From Nitrospira sp. MA-1 (lineage in GTDB: Bacteria > Nitrospirota > Nitrospiria > Nitrospirales > UBA8639), in contig JAQJDB010000006.1 of assembly GCA_032139905.1 (NCBI GenBank), positions 310,001-374,000 of the forward strand: DNA of 64,000 nucleotides, read 5' to 3'. Shown here one piece after another: positions 8,091 to 16,173 of the stretch (the stretch's first letter is position 1; each line of letters starts with the position of its first letter). The notes beneath the pieces are model-generated. The model was not told where the DNA came from. It did no database searches and saw only the letters and a program-made list of their open reading frames with translations. The position numbers and the translations under genes are program-made.

Positions 8091-8777
8091 ATGAAATCCT
8101 TGGTGCTGCCGCACATTGAAGCCTATGCCGAAGCACACTCCTTGCCGGAATCGGAGGTGTGTCGGCGACTTCGGGAGGAAACGTATCGGAATATGGACTG
8201 CCCTCAGATGGTGGTCGGGCCATTGGAAGGCGCGTTTTTAAAGGTCATGGCGTTGAGTGTGAGAGCCAGGCGGGTGTTGGAAATCGGCACCTTTACCGGG
8301 TACAGCGCCCTCTGTATGGCGGAATGTCTTCCGGATGATGGGATGGTCATCACGTGTGATATCGACCCTGAGTCCACGGCTATGGCCAAGCAGTATTGGG
8401 CTCAAAGCACTCATGGGACGAAGATTCATCTTCGCCTCGGTCCCGCCTTGGAAACGATGGCGACATTGACTGGAACATTTGACCTGATCTTCATCGATGC
8501 CGACAAAGCCAACTATGTGAATTATTTTCGTCAGGCATTAGAGTTAATATCGGATCATGGCGTCATTCTCATTGATAATGTTTTGTGGAATGGAGATGTG
8601 CTGACACATCCTGCTCCGGATACCAATACGGCGGCCATTCAAGAACTCAATAGAGTGGTGCATGCCGAGCCGCGGGTCTCAGCGGTCCTGTTGACCATTC
8701 GCGATGGGATATTCTTGATTAAACCACAATCCTTCCTAAGGGGAAACAACCAAGCGCAACAGCAAGTCCAACAATGA
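8091..8777 (+). CDS. SAM-dependent O-methyltransferase (class I, CCoAMT-like)
   Basis: 228 aa. Motif I is VLEIGTFTGYSAL, the acidic end of beta2 is TCDIDPES, and the metal/catalytic segment is FIDADKANYVNYF followed by LIDNVLWNGDV. This is the pattern of family-3 O-methyltransferases (caffeoyl-CoA and catechol type, divalent-metal dependent). Bacterial members act on varied hydroxylated aromatics, so the substrate is unknown. AAGGGGG precedes the ATG. It is followed by the SLOG-like gene on the same strand, 91 bp on, at the edge of the accessory island. Confidence 0.88.
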   Translation: MKSLVLPHIEAYAEAHSLPESEVCRRLREETYRNMDCPQMVVGPLEGAFLKVMALSVRARRVLEIGTFTGYSALCMAECLPDDGMVITCDIDPESTAMAKQYWAQSTHGTKIHLRLGPALETMATLTGTFDLIFIDADKANYVNYFRQALELISDHGVILIDNVLWNGDVLTHPAPDTNTAAIQELNRVVHAEPRVSAVLLTIRDGIFLIKPQSFLRGNNQAQQQVQQ

Positions 8778-8868
8778 CATATTTCCCTGAGGGGCTTCTC
8801 GCACTGACGGGTCTCTTAGCAAATCCGATCCAGAGGCAATCGCACAGGACAAGGTAGATCAGACAAAC

Positions 8869-9489
8869 ATGGGTAAAGCAAATCTTGACTCTGCAAGACA
8901 CCCGATTGTGGAGCCTGAAGATCAGTGGCAGCCTCGGCAGGTTTTGCTCTTTAGCGGGCACATGATCGATGCCCCGGGAGGACAGCCTCCGCGTTTCCCA
9001 AGAGAGAAAGAAGCCGTGGCGGCACAGAAAATCTGTGCTGTCCTAGACGAGCTGAGTGCAGGCCCTGATGATCTTGCGCTCACGCAAGGCGCCTGTGGCG
9101 GCGATCTCCTGTTCACCGAGGCCTGTCAGCACCGCAATGTGACGATGCAGTGGCTGCAGCCGTTCAATGAGCCGGAGTTCATCCAGAAATCCGTCATCTG
9201 TAGAGGCGAAACCTGGCGCGATCGGTATTTAGCGGCCAAGGCCAGGCTCACGACCGCAATCCGCTCCGCTCCCGAGCTCCTTGGCCCACTACCCGAAGGT
9301 GTCGATCCGTATGAACGGTGCAATCTATGGCTGCTTTACACCGCGCTGGCGTATGGCGTGGAAAAGGTGCACTTCATCTGTTTGTGGGATGGAGGCGGGG
9401 GAGATGGAAAGGGCGGTACGGCGCATATGCACGAAGAAGTGAAACGCAGATCAGGAAACGTCACATGGATCGACAGCCGGACTCTTTAA
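8869..9489 (+). CDS. SLOG/Rossmann-like ligand-binding domain protein
   Basis: 206 aa. Glycine-rich and acidic motifs are arranged as in SLOG-like (LOG/DprA superfamily) proteins seen in bacterial signalling and conflict systems: LLFSGHMIDAPGG (residues ~26-38), GACGGDLLF (74-82), an aromatic segment ERCNLWLLYTALA and CLWDGGGGDGKGG near the C-terminus. Such domains bind nucleotide-like ligands and often accompany TIR, TPR or cyclase modules. I cannot assign a ligand. It lies 2 kb upstream of the TIR/NTPase-TPR pair on the same strand but is separated from it by a repeat and an opposite-strand gene, so a functional link is uncertain. Confidence 0.5.
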   Translation: MGKANLDSARHPIVEPEDQWQPRQVLLFSGHMIDAPGGQPPRFPREKEAVAAQKICAVLDELSAGPDDLALTQGACGGDLLFTEACQHRNVTMQWLQPFNEPEFIQKSVICRGETWRDRYLAAKARLTTAIRSAPELLGPLPEGVDPYERCNLWLLYTALAYGVEKVHFICLWDGGGGDGKGGTAHMHEEVKRRSGNVTWIDSRTL

Positions 9490-9842
9490 CCGACGTCCCT
9501 CATGTGGTCGTAGCGGAAAACAGTGAGGCTAAAAAATCGCTGGTTTAATTGCACGAATACGACGGAAGGCACATGAATGGGAAGTGGCAAACACGAAGGA
9601 ATCTCCCGGTCTTAAGAATCTCCTGCCCTTTGCAGGAGTAGAATTCCCGGGATGATCACTCAAAACCTGCCGGTAATAAAACGAATCACAGAATCAACGA
9701 ACGACGGGATGTGTGGGCACGTTCAGAATGATGAAGAGGGCGTGCCTAAAAAAATCAATACATTTCCGCTTTACACGAAGCCAAACATTCAGGGTTGTAC
9801 TCACATTTCACTAACCCTGAATTTGTTGATTGTATGAGACAT
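9490..9842. other. Intergenic gap before the first structured repeat
   Basis: No believable gene is present. A 7-bp hairpin (CTCCTGC / GCAGGAG, 9620-9638) without a T-tract sits inside wider inverted CCCGG/CCGGG sequence. It may end the SLOG-like transcript. Confidence 0.4.
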
Positions 9843-10030
9843 GCCGGGTTTCGGCCCGGCAGCCGAGCCACTTTTCTTTCGGGAAAAGTGGCCAAAACCA
9901 TTGACGCCCCGTCTGGCCTTTGGAGAGCGAACGGACGCCAGTCTTAAGAGGGCGGTCCAACTCGCAGGGCTCAAACAAGGCCCGCCAACGAATGAGAGCG
10001 TCCCTCCCTTGGGCCATCCGGCAGGCGTCG
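9843..10030 (+). repeat. Structured dispersed repeat, copy 1
   Basis: First of four copies of a ~188-bp element. It opens with a GCCGGG/CCCGGC hairpin, then a stem CCACTTTTC / GAAAAGTGG around a TTTCGG loop, then AACCATTGACGCC. It ends in GGCAGGCGTCGG, whose GGCGTC can pair back with the GACGCC. The other copies are at 15779-15966 (minus), 18296-18486 and 19269-19455. Confidence 0.85.
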
Positions 10031-10247
10031 GTCAGCAACAAAAGCCCCGCCAAGTGTGTGATACCAATAGACCAAGGTCTGACAACATTGTCATCCTAAG
10101 TGGAACGAAGGATCTAGCATAGCAGTAAGATTTTCGACCTGGGCACCGATCCTCCGTTGTGGACTTTGCTTGAGGATGGGGTGTCCTTCCCATATCTTCC
10201 GCCAATGTCTGATTGGTAAAGTGTAGATCGTTCTCCCATAATGGATT

Positions 10248-11141
10248 TTAACGCCCCTGTCGGATTGTTTTATCTCCTGCCGCCGGCTTGGAAAACTCGA
10301 ACTTCAACTCATTGATGCGTGCCAGGTAGTTGCTCACGTCGTGATCGCCGCACCGTTGATTCCGGGTCAACTTGAGTCCGCGTGCGGCATAGGCGCGGCC
10401 GGCTCCCGCTCCACAGAGGTGAATCACGGCGGCCAGATCCTGCTTCCGCTGGAGCGTGACCTTGCCGATCCGCTTCGGTCCTAACGTCTGAGTGACTTGG
10501 CGATCGAGCAGCGCCGCCGTCAACTCGATGGCATGGCTCGGCAGGATGCGGGTATAGAGGCTGTTGAACCAGCACGATTTCCAATCGTGCCAAGGGCCGT
10601 CCTCGACCACCACGTTGTCGTGAATGCAATAGCGCTTAGCCTCGCTGAAGGTCCCGTCGGTAATCTGGTACATGCCAACCGCGCTGGAGGCCGGTTTGAA
10701 CAGCTCCAAAGGATTCCAGGTCAGTTGCCACCGCCAGTAGGTCCGTGCCACAGGATTCCCCCCGCCCTCGACCTGCGCCAGCGCGGCGAGAAACTCAGGT
10801 GTGATGACCGCGGTCGCATGCTCCCGAAAGAGGGATTCGTATTCTTTCCAGGTCTGGACCGGGCTCTTGTTGAGGGATTGGTCCAAGGGAAAGAAAATTT
10901 CGGTGGGTTTATGGAACGTATGAAACGCCCAGTTGAGGCCAAGCCACAGTAGAAAAAGGAGGGTCGGAATCACGACCACCCGAACGATCGGATGGGAGGC
11001 CAGAACCCCTCGCATGACCGCGCGGAGCACACGCCACCCCTGGCGCACGAAACCCCAGAGCAGAGTAAATGTGAGCCCCCGCTTGCGCCTCGTTCGTGGG
11101 TGAGGTTGTTTGGAAGTCGGTCGTTTGGGCTTCAACCCCAT
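10248..11141 (-). CDS. Membrane-anchored lytic-transglycosylase-like protein
   Basis: 297 aa from the ATG at 11141; the frame is open further upstream without a plausible start. The N-terminus is very basic, followed by a single hydrophobic segment (VVVIPTLLFLLWLGLNWAF), then a lysozyme-like domain. The probable catalytic Glu lies in LAQVEGGGNPVA, and SAVGMYQITDGTF matches the family GLMQI...T motif. A Cys-containing C-terminal part (HLCGAGAGRAYAARG) follows. It should cleave peptidoglycan in the periplasm while anchored in the inner membrane. It is divergent from the TIR gene. The family match is by motif and moderately divergent. Confidence 0.65.
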   Translation of the reverse strand: MGLKPKRPTSKQPHPRTRRKRGLTFTLLWGFVRQGWRVLRAVMRGVLASHPIVRVVVIPTLLFLLWLGLNWAFHTFHKPTEIFFPLDQSLNKSPVQTWKEYESLFREHATAVITPEFLAALAQVEGGGNPVARTYWRWQLTWNPLELFKPASSAVGMYQITDGTFSEAKRYCIHDNVVVEDGPWHDWKSCWFNSLYTRILPSHAIELTAALLDRQVTQTLGPKRIGKVTLQRKQDLAAVIHLCGAGAGRAYAARGLKLTRNQRCGDHDVSNYLARINELKFEFSKPAAGDKTIRQGR

Positions 11142-11428
11142 AAGTTTACTATAACCGATACAAAGGGGAGAGGGCCTGGTCGGTCCCTCTACTCGCGGTG
11201 CGGTAGGTAAGGGTCGAAGACACTTCCACAAAGTAACTTCTTTAGATTTAAATCTATTCTGAAATCGCGGTAGCCTTTTTTCGCATTTTATTCTAATCTT
11301 CCTGTCAAGAACCTCCTGACCCAATTGTTATTCATTTTATTATGATTTCAATGCCTGATCCTCATTCTGTATTTCGCATTAATTTTGGGATATTTATGCC
11401 GATTTAGAGACGCAGGAATCTACATATT
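11142..11428. promoter_or_regulatory. Divergent intergenic region with a 14-bp palindrome
   Basis: It separates the minus-strand transglycosylase-like gene from the TIR gene. TAGATTTAAATCTA at 11243-11256 is a perfect palindrome and a candidate operator. The stretch nearest the TIR gene is AT-rich. I see no clear -35/-10 pair. Confidence 0.4.
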
Positions 11429-12052
11429 ATGTCGATCGAACACGCGTGTTTCATCAGTTTCCCAAAAGGCAATGGTAAGGATAGCCAGTTCGCAAACCAC
11501 TTTTACAACGAGTTTACCGAACAGCTTGCAGCCATCGACAAAAATTTGTCGGTCTTCAAGTACGACCGCTGTGAACATCGTCGGAGAGGTGACGACTGGA
11601 CTCTCTGGATCCAACGCGAATTGTGCGATAGTGCGATGATGATTGCCGTTTGCGCTCCCAATTACTTTAATGGCAGTCAAGGCTGCATTAGCGAGTTTAA
11701 AGGTATGGAGGCACTGATCATCGAACGGACTAATGCCCTTGGTGAACTGGGATCCAACAACTGGCTTTTAGGATTGCGGCTGAAAGATAAAATACCGATG
11801 CCTGCATTAAATTCATATGATGTTCGAGATTTCCTCGATTGCTGTGCCTCACCGGAAAAGGTTAGACGCACGCATAAGTACCGAAAGATTGTGGAAGAGC
11901 TTGCCGATCGGGTCTACAACCACTGGTGTTGGCTGCATCGTGACGGTCGTAACATCAAACTTGTTGCTGCCAACATCTGCGCGAATTTTGTGATGCCAAG
12001 CACTCAACCTGCACCACCAGACCCGTTTCCTTATATGGGTGCCGTGCCATGA
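11429..12052 (+). CDS. TIR-domain protein, putative effector of a TIR/NTPase-TPR module
   Basis: 207 aa. It begins with CFISFPKGNGKDSQFANHF, a beta-A/alpha-A TIR-like start. A DDWTLWIQRELCDSAMMIAVCAPNYF stretch follows, split here only for reading, and then GCISEF, where Glu89 aligns with the catalytic Glu of NAD-cleaving TIR domains. The C-terminal third (residues ~130-207) is helical and not recognised. TIR effectors in bacteria hydrolyse NAD+ or make cyclic ADP-ribose-like signals when a sensor partner is triggered. The stop overlaps the start of the NTPase-TPR gene (ATGA), so the two are translationally coupled. NADase activity is inferred from one residue and fold; a scaffold-only TIR is possible. 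Confidence 0.75.
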   Translation: MSIEHACFISFPKGNGKDSQFANHFYNEFTEQLAAIDKNLSVFKYDRCEHRRRGDDWTLWIQRELCDSAMMIAVCAPNYFNGSQGCISEFKGMEALIIERTNALGELGSNNWLLGLRLKDKIPMPALNSYDVRDFLDCCASPEKVRRTHKYRKIVEELADRVYNHWCWLHRDGRNIKLVAANICANFVMPSTQPAPPDPFPYMGAVP

Positions 12053-15000
12053 ATATTTCTAGCCCGAATCCAAACTCGGGATTTGGTAGTCACTGGTTGG
12101 TGCGGACTGGCTTGGCCGACCGGGGCGATATCGTGACCTTCTATTCCTATAAAGGAGGGACTGGACGAACTATGGCTCTCGTGAATTGCGCAGGTCTAAT
12201 TGCTCAGAATTTACCTACAGACGCGAAGCCGTTACTACTTATCGACTTTGACCTTGAGGCACCGGGACTCCATCGCTATTTGGCGCCGTTTCTCCCTTCA
12301 CACGAAACCGGCACGCCCCAACAAGGCCTACTCGAACTCTTCGCTGCTTTGCTCTTGGAAATTGATCGAAATTTGTCAGATTTGCCGAAATCTGAGCTGA
12401 GCGAAATTCGTCGGCTTGATGATGAGACAACAGCTGAAATCATCGGTAATCTAGATTTGGCGCCATTTACCATCCAGACAACGGTCACCGGCTTGAACTT
12501 GATCATGGCAGGGCAATTCGACGACACATATGCCCAGCGGCTTTCGCACTTTAATTGGGAAGACTTGTTTGCAAAGGCACCAGGGGTGTTCCGCTGTTTG
12601 GCAGATCGGTTGGCACGTGAATACAGTTTTACATTCGTGGATTCGCGCACGGGCCTCAGCGATACCAGTGGCATTTGCACTATGCTGTTGCCGAACGTCC
12701 TGGTGGTGGTATTCACGCCGAACAATCAAAGTTTGACCGGCATTGAGCATCTTGTTCGAAAGGCCGTGGATTACCGTTCGAGCGCCTCGGACTCTCGCGA
12801 GTTGCGGGTCTATCCGCTTCCTTCTCGAGTAGATAATCAGGTAGAACACTTCAGGCATGTCTGGAGGATGGGAGATTCCCAAAATAAATTATTTGGAACA
12901 GTGAAAGGCTATCAACCCCTCTTCCAGGAAGTGCTTGAGTTCACTCTTGGGATGGACGGAAAAGAAGCCCCACACCGCCTAGCGGAATACTTCGATGTAA
13001 TACAAGTACCCCACAGCGCAGACTATTCGTATGGTGAACGCTTGTGTTTCCAAACCTCGGCACCAGGTGACAGCTTATCCCTCCGTGGAAGCTACGAGCA
13101 GTTTTTACCCTGGCTCGTGACTGGAGCACAGCCATGGGAGCGTCCGGGGGAACTACTCCTAGCCCAGCAGGCCTCCGAATGGCTTCATGATTTAGGGGTC
13201 GACACTATTCCGGAAAGCAACGAAGGATGGTTTGAATGGTTCAAGCGGCTTTCCGGAGTGATCGAAAATGCCGAGTACCCCGTGCTGATCCAGCAATCTC
13301 TGCTGTCACCTGACCTGCGTTTTGATACAAACTTAGTACAGGCGCTTGCTTATGCCTATAAGGGGGATTTTAGTTCTTCGAGTAACTGGCTAAAAAGAGC
13401 GATGTCTTCATACAGTGAAGATGTAGCCTCAACCATTCCCAACTCTGCACCAATGCAACTTCTGACTCTATGGATCGAAAATCTTTCCCCTGCTGATTTG
13501 AGAACATCCGAACGCAAGGCCTGGATCAAGGAGTTCGAGCAACTTGTATCTCGCTGGCAGGCAATTTGGAGCCAAAGACGGATCTGGCTTGTGACAATAA
13601 TTCAATTGGCAAATAAAGCTGGGTGGCAAGATATGGAGCAACTCGCCCTACAACAACTTGTCAGTTTAAATCAGGAAACGCTGGGGAACGAACACCCTGA
13701 TACCCTCTCGGCCATGGGAAATCTCGCAATTAGGCTGTCCCGCCAAGGACAATATGCCGAGGCTGGCGCGGTCCAACGGCAGGTCTTAGAGCTTAGTCAG
13801 CGCGTCCTTGGGGCGGAGGATCCCCGTACCCTTACCGCCATGAACAATCTCGCGCTGACACTGACCGACCGAGGCGAGTATGCCGAGGCAGTCGCGCTCC
13901 AACGACAGTCCTTGGAATTGAGCCAGGGCCTTCTCGGGCCGGAGCATTTCGACACCCTCACGGCCATGGGCAATCTCGCCATGATGCTGTCTCGCCAAGG
14001 CAAGTATGCCGAGGCAGTCGCGCTCCAACGGCAGGTTTTAGAGTCGAGCCAGGGCCTCCTTGGGGCGGAGGACCCCTTTGCTCTCACGGCCATGGGCAAT
14101 CTGGCGTTGACGCTGTCCGACCAAGGCGACTATGCCGAGGCTATCGCGCTTCAACGACAGGCCTTGGAGTTGAGCCAGAGCCTTCTCGGGCCGGAGCATT
14201 TCGACACCCTTACGGCCATAAACAATCTCGCCATGATGCTGTCTCGCCAAGGCGAGTATATCGAGGCTATCGCACTCCAACGGCAGGTCTTAGAGTCGAG
14301 CCAGGGCCTCCTCGGAGTGGAGCATCCCAATACCCTCACGGCCATGGGCAATCTGGCGTTGACGCTGTATCGCCAAGGCGAGTATATCGAGGCTATCACA
14401 CTCCAACGGCAGGTCTTTGAATTGTGCCAGCGCGTCCTCGGGCCTGAGCATCCCTTTACTCTCACAGCCATGGTTAACTTCGCGAAGACGCTGTCCGACC
14501 AAGGCGAGTATGCCGAGGCTATCACGCTCCAACGACAAGCCATAGAATTGAGCCAGCGTGTCCTCGGGCCTGAGCATCCCCGTACCCTCACAGCCATAAA
14601 CAATCTCGCGTTGACGCTGTCCGACCAAGGCGAGTATGCCGAGGCTATCGCGCTCCAACGACAGGTCTTGGAGCTGAGAAAGTCCGTCCTCGGGGACGGA
14701 CATCCCGACTCCCTCATCGCCATGAATAATCTCGCAATGACGCAGTTGGCGCAGAGTAAGTATGCTGAAGCTAGCGCGCTCCAACGGGAGGCCTTAGAAC
14801 TGAGTCAACGCGTCTTTGGGGCGGAGCATCCCAGTACCCTCACTGCCATGAGTAATCTCGCCAACATGCTTCAAGCACAAGGGGAGCTTTCTCCTGCACG
14901 AGAGCTTTATCAAAAGAGCTTGAATGGGTTTCGACGAGTTATGGGGGAAAACAACCGGATCACTTGGATTAATGGAATGGAACTAGCTGCCATCGACTTA

Positions 15001-15177
15001 GAAATGGACGATGCCTCCCATGCAGCTATCGTTCTTGATGGGTTTACCTCACCACAACTCACCATCGACAATGCACAATGGTTGGGATTGCGCCTGAAAA
15101 TCGCTGAAAAACTTGGTGCGAAAGAAGATATTGTTCGATTTCAACGCCGATCGCGCGAAATTCTCAGAAAAGCATAA
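12049..15177 (+). CDS. KGGTGRT-type ParA/MinD-like NTPase fused to a TPR array
   Basis: 1042 aa. Residues ~28-330 form a SIMIBI-class NTPase. The deviant P-loop is KGGTGRT (Lys35-Thr41), switch/Walker-B-like LLIDFDLEAPGLHRY follows, and DSRTGLSDTSG lies further on. This is the KGGVGR-variant MinD/ParA subgroup known from bacterial signalling and conflict loci. Residues ~340-570 are a helical linker. From residue ~532 to ~965 lie kinesin-light-chain-type TPRs of 42 aa (LQRQVLELSQ...LGPEHPDTLTAMNNLA...). Nine consecutive units are exactly 126 bp long and very alike. The N-terminal NTPase would act as a switch and the TPRs as a target-binding sensor for the overlapping TIR protein. No transmembrane segment is seen. 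Confidence 0.8.
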   Translation: MNISSPNPNSGFGSHWLVRTGLADRGDIVTFYSYKGGTGRTMALVNCAGLIAQNLPTDAKPLLLIDFDLEAPGLHRYLAPFLPSHETGTPQQGLLELFAALLLEIDRNLSDLPKSELSEIRRLDDETTAEIIGNLDLAPFTIQTTVTGLNLIMAGQFDDTYAQRLSHFNWEDLFAKAPGVFRCLADRLAREYSFTFVDSRTGLSDTSGICTMLLPNVLVVVFTPNNQSLTGIEHLVRKAVDYRSSASDSRELRVYPLPSRVDNQVEHFRHVWRMGDSQNKLFGTVKGYQPLFQEVLEFTLGMDGKEAPHRLAEYFDVIQVPHSADYSYGERLCFQTSAPGDSLSLRGSYEQFLPWLVTGAQPWERPGELLLAQQASEWLHDLGVDTIPESNEGWFEWFKRLSGVIENAEYPVLIQQSLLSPDLRFDTNLVQALAYAYKGDFSSSSNWLKRAMSSYSEDVASTIPNSAPMQLLTLWIENLSPADLRTSERKAWIKEFEQLVSRWQAIWSQRRIWLVTIIQLANKAGWQDMEQLALQQLVSLNQETLGNEHPDTLSAMGNLAIRLSRQGQYAEAGAVQRQVLELSQRVLGAEDPRTLTAMNNLALTLTDRGEYAEAVALQRQSLELSQGLLGPEHFDTLTAMGNLAMMLSRQGKYAEAVALQRQVLESSQGLLGAEDPFALTAMGNLALTLSDQGDYAEAIALQRQALELSQSLLGPEHFDTLTAINNLAMMLSRQGEYIEAIALQRQVLESSQGLLGVEHPNTLTAMGNLALTLYRQGEYIEAITLQRQVFELCQRVLGPEHPFTLTAMVNFAKTLSDQGEYAEAITLQRQAIELSQRVLGPEHPRTLTAINNLALTLSDQGEYAEAIALQRQVLELRKSVLGDGHPDSLIAMNNLAMTQLAQSKYAEASALQREALELSQRVFGAEHPSTLTAMSNLANMLQAQGELSPARELYQKSLNGFRRVMGENNRITWINGMELAAIDLEMDDASHAAIVLDGFTSPQLTIDNAQWLGLRLKIAEKLGAKEDIVRFQRRSREILRKA
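13765..14898 (+). repeat. Nine tandem 126-bp coding repeats (TPR units)
   Basis: The TPR region has exactly nine units of 126 bp (9 x 126 = 1134 bp) with no indels, flanked by more diverged half-conserved units. Units 2-3 resemble units 4-5 as a pair: LGPEHFDT...AMMLSRQG, then LESSQGLLG...NLALTL. This suggests duplication of a 252-bp block. Confidence 0.9.
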
Positions 15178-15216
15178 TTTCTTAGCTCATCGATTCACTA
15201 AGGCCGTTGGGGGGTC

Positions 15217-15398
15217 TTAACGAACAATAATCGGCAATTCAACATGGGAGGGCCGATTGGGTGTGAGCCAGACTTCCCATATGGGTGCCGGGCCATCCAG
15301 GTTTTGGAAATGATCGTAGCCGGCTCCCGCAGGGCGATGCGGATGAAATGACCCTGTTTGAATTGATCCGACAAGGTAAGGAACTCGAATAGAAGCTT
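15217..15398 (-). pseudogene. Decayed 3' end of a second CocE/NonD hydrolase gene
   Basis: The minus strand encodes YDHFQNLDGPAPIWEVW...RPSHVELPIIVR and stop. This closely matches the last ~30 residues of the intact hydrolase at 16174-18132 (NDHFQNLDGPAPTWEVW...RPSHIELPVVR). Upstream the match continues in another frame (SDQFKQGHFIRIAL), so one base has been lost near 15330. Only about 180 bp remain; homology stops near 15395. It appears to be the relic of a tandem paralogue broken by island rearrangement. Confidence 0.8.
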
Positions 15399-15476
15399 GA
15401 GGGCAGATTTCTCGAACCAATGTCTAGAAATTTTGTCGTGGAGCGTGGCGATCTTTGCGCGGTTAATGAGTCAAGC

Positions 15477-15770
15477 CTAGCGGTTTGCCGTGACGGCGAG
15501 GCGGAATCCCAATGCGTGGAGGAGTGCATCGAGGCTTTTAAGTTCAGGATTGCCCTGTTCGGAGAGGATCTTGTACAAGCTTTCGCGGTTGACCTTGGCC
15601 TTTTCGGCGAGTTGGGCCACACCGCCTTGACCTTCGGCCACATTCCTTAACCCCAGCAGGAACAATTCGGAATCGCCCTCCTCCAGCACCGCGTTCAAGT
15701 ATTCTTCGGCCTCACCGGCATCTTGCAGGCTTTCAATCAGGTCTGGTTGATCGGCATTGATCTTTTTCAC
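15477..15770 (-). CDS. HigA-like addiction-module antidote protein (orphan)
   Basis: 97 aa from the GTG at 15770, preceded by GGAGCAGAG. It matches the putative addiction-module antidote family: an N-terminal YLNAVLEEGDSELFLLGL segment, then a lambda-repressor-like HTH (AQLAEKAKVNRESLYKILSE) and NPELKSLDALLHALGFRLAV. The usual partner is a RelE-like killer protein encoded just upstream on the same strand. Here that position is occupied by a structured repeat, and no toxin is seen on either side. The frame stays open upstream through the repeat to 15971, so a longer product with a repeat-encoded N-terminus is conceivable, but the GTG start fits the family length. Confidence 0.75.
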   Translation of the reverse strand: MKKINADQPDLIESLQDAGEAEEYLNAVLEEGDSELFLLGLRNVAEGQGGVAQLAEKAKVNRESLYKILSEQGNPELKSLDALLHALGFRLAVTANR

Positions 15771-15778
15771 CTCTGCTC

Positions 15779-15966
15779 CGACGCCTGCCGTCTGGCCCAA
15801 GGAAGGGACGCTCTCCCCAGTGGGCGGGCCTTGTTTGAGCCCTGCGAGTTGGACCGCCCTCTTAAGACTGGCGTCCACTCGCTCTCCTAAGGCCAGACGG
15901 GGCGTCAATGGTTTTGGGCCCTTTTGCCGAAACAAAAGGGCCTCGCCTGCCGGGGCGAAACCCGGC
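15779..15966 (-). repeat. Structured dispersed repeat, copy 2
   Basis: Reverse-oriented copy. The second stem is GGCCCTTTTG / CAAAAGGGCC around TTTCGG, which differs from copy 1 by paired substitutions. It abuts the antitoxin start and supplies its upstream region. Confidence 0.85.
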
Positions 15967-16173
15967 AACACAGAACATCACGAGGACATGAGAGTGCGTA
16001 CACACCGTGAATGTGTGCACCCGCCAACACAATTTACGGGCAACACCCAAGAGGGATTCTCGACGATTTAAAACGCGAATGCGAGTTTGGCTGGGCTCAG
16101 ATCTTTCGTTTCACTCAAGATGACAACTTTTCTCGATTACACTTTTCCAACAGCCTGTTAGGGTTGGGAATTT

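Noticed and set aside
9620-9638. Terminator after the SLOG-like gene
   Set aside because: The 7-bp hairpin lacks a T-tract and lies 130 bp past the stop. I cannot claim termination.
13786-14784. Long antisense open frames (80-190 codons) across the TPR repeats
   Set aside because: They are mirror frames kept open by the repeated codons of the plus strand gene. They repeat the same peptide every 42 residues and have no ribosome-binding sites.
13765-14898. CRISPR-like or satellite array
   Set aside because: The nine 126-bp units keep one open frame with TPR residues at the right positions and no unique spacers. They are coding repeats.
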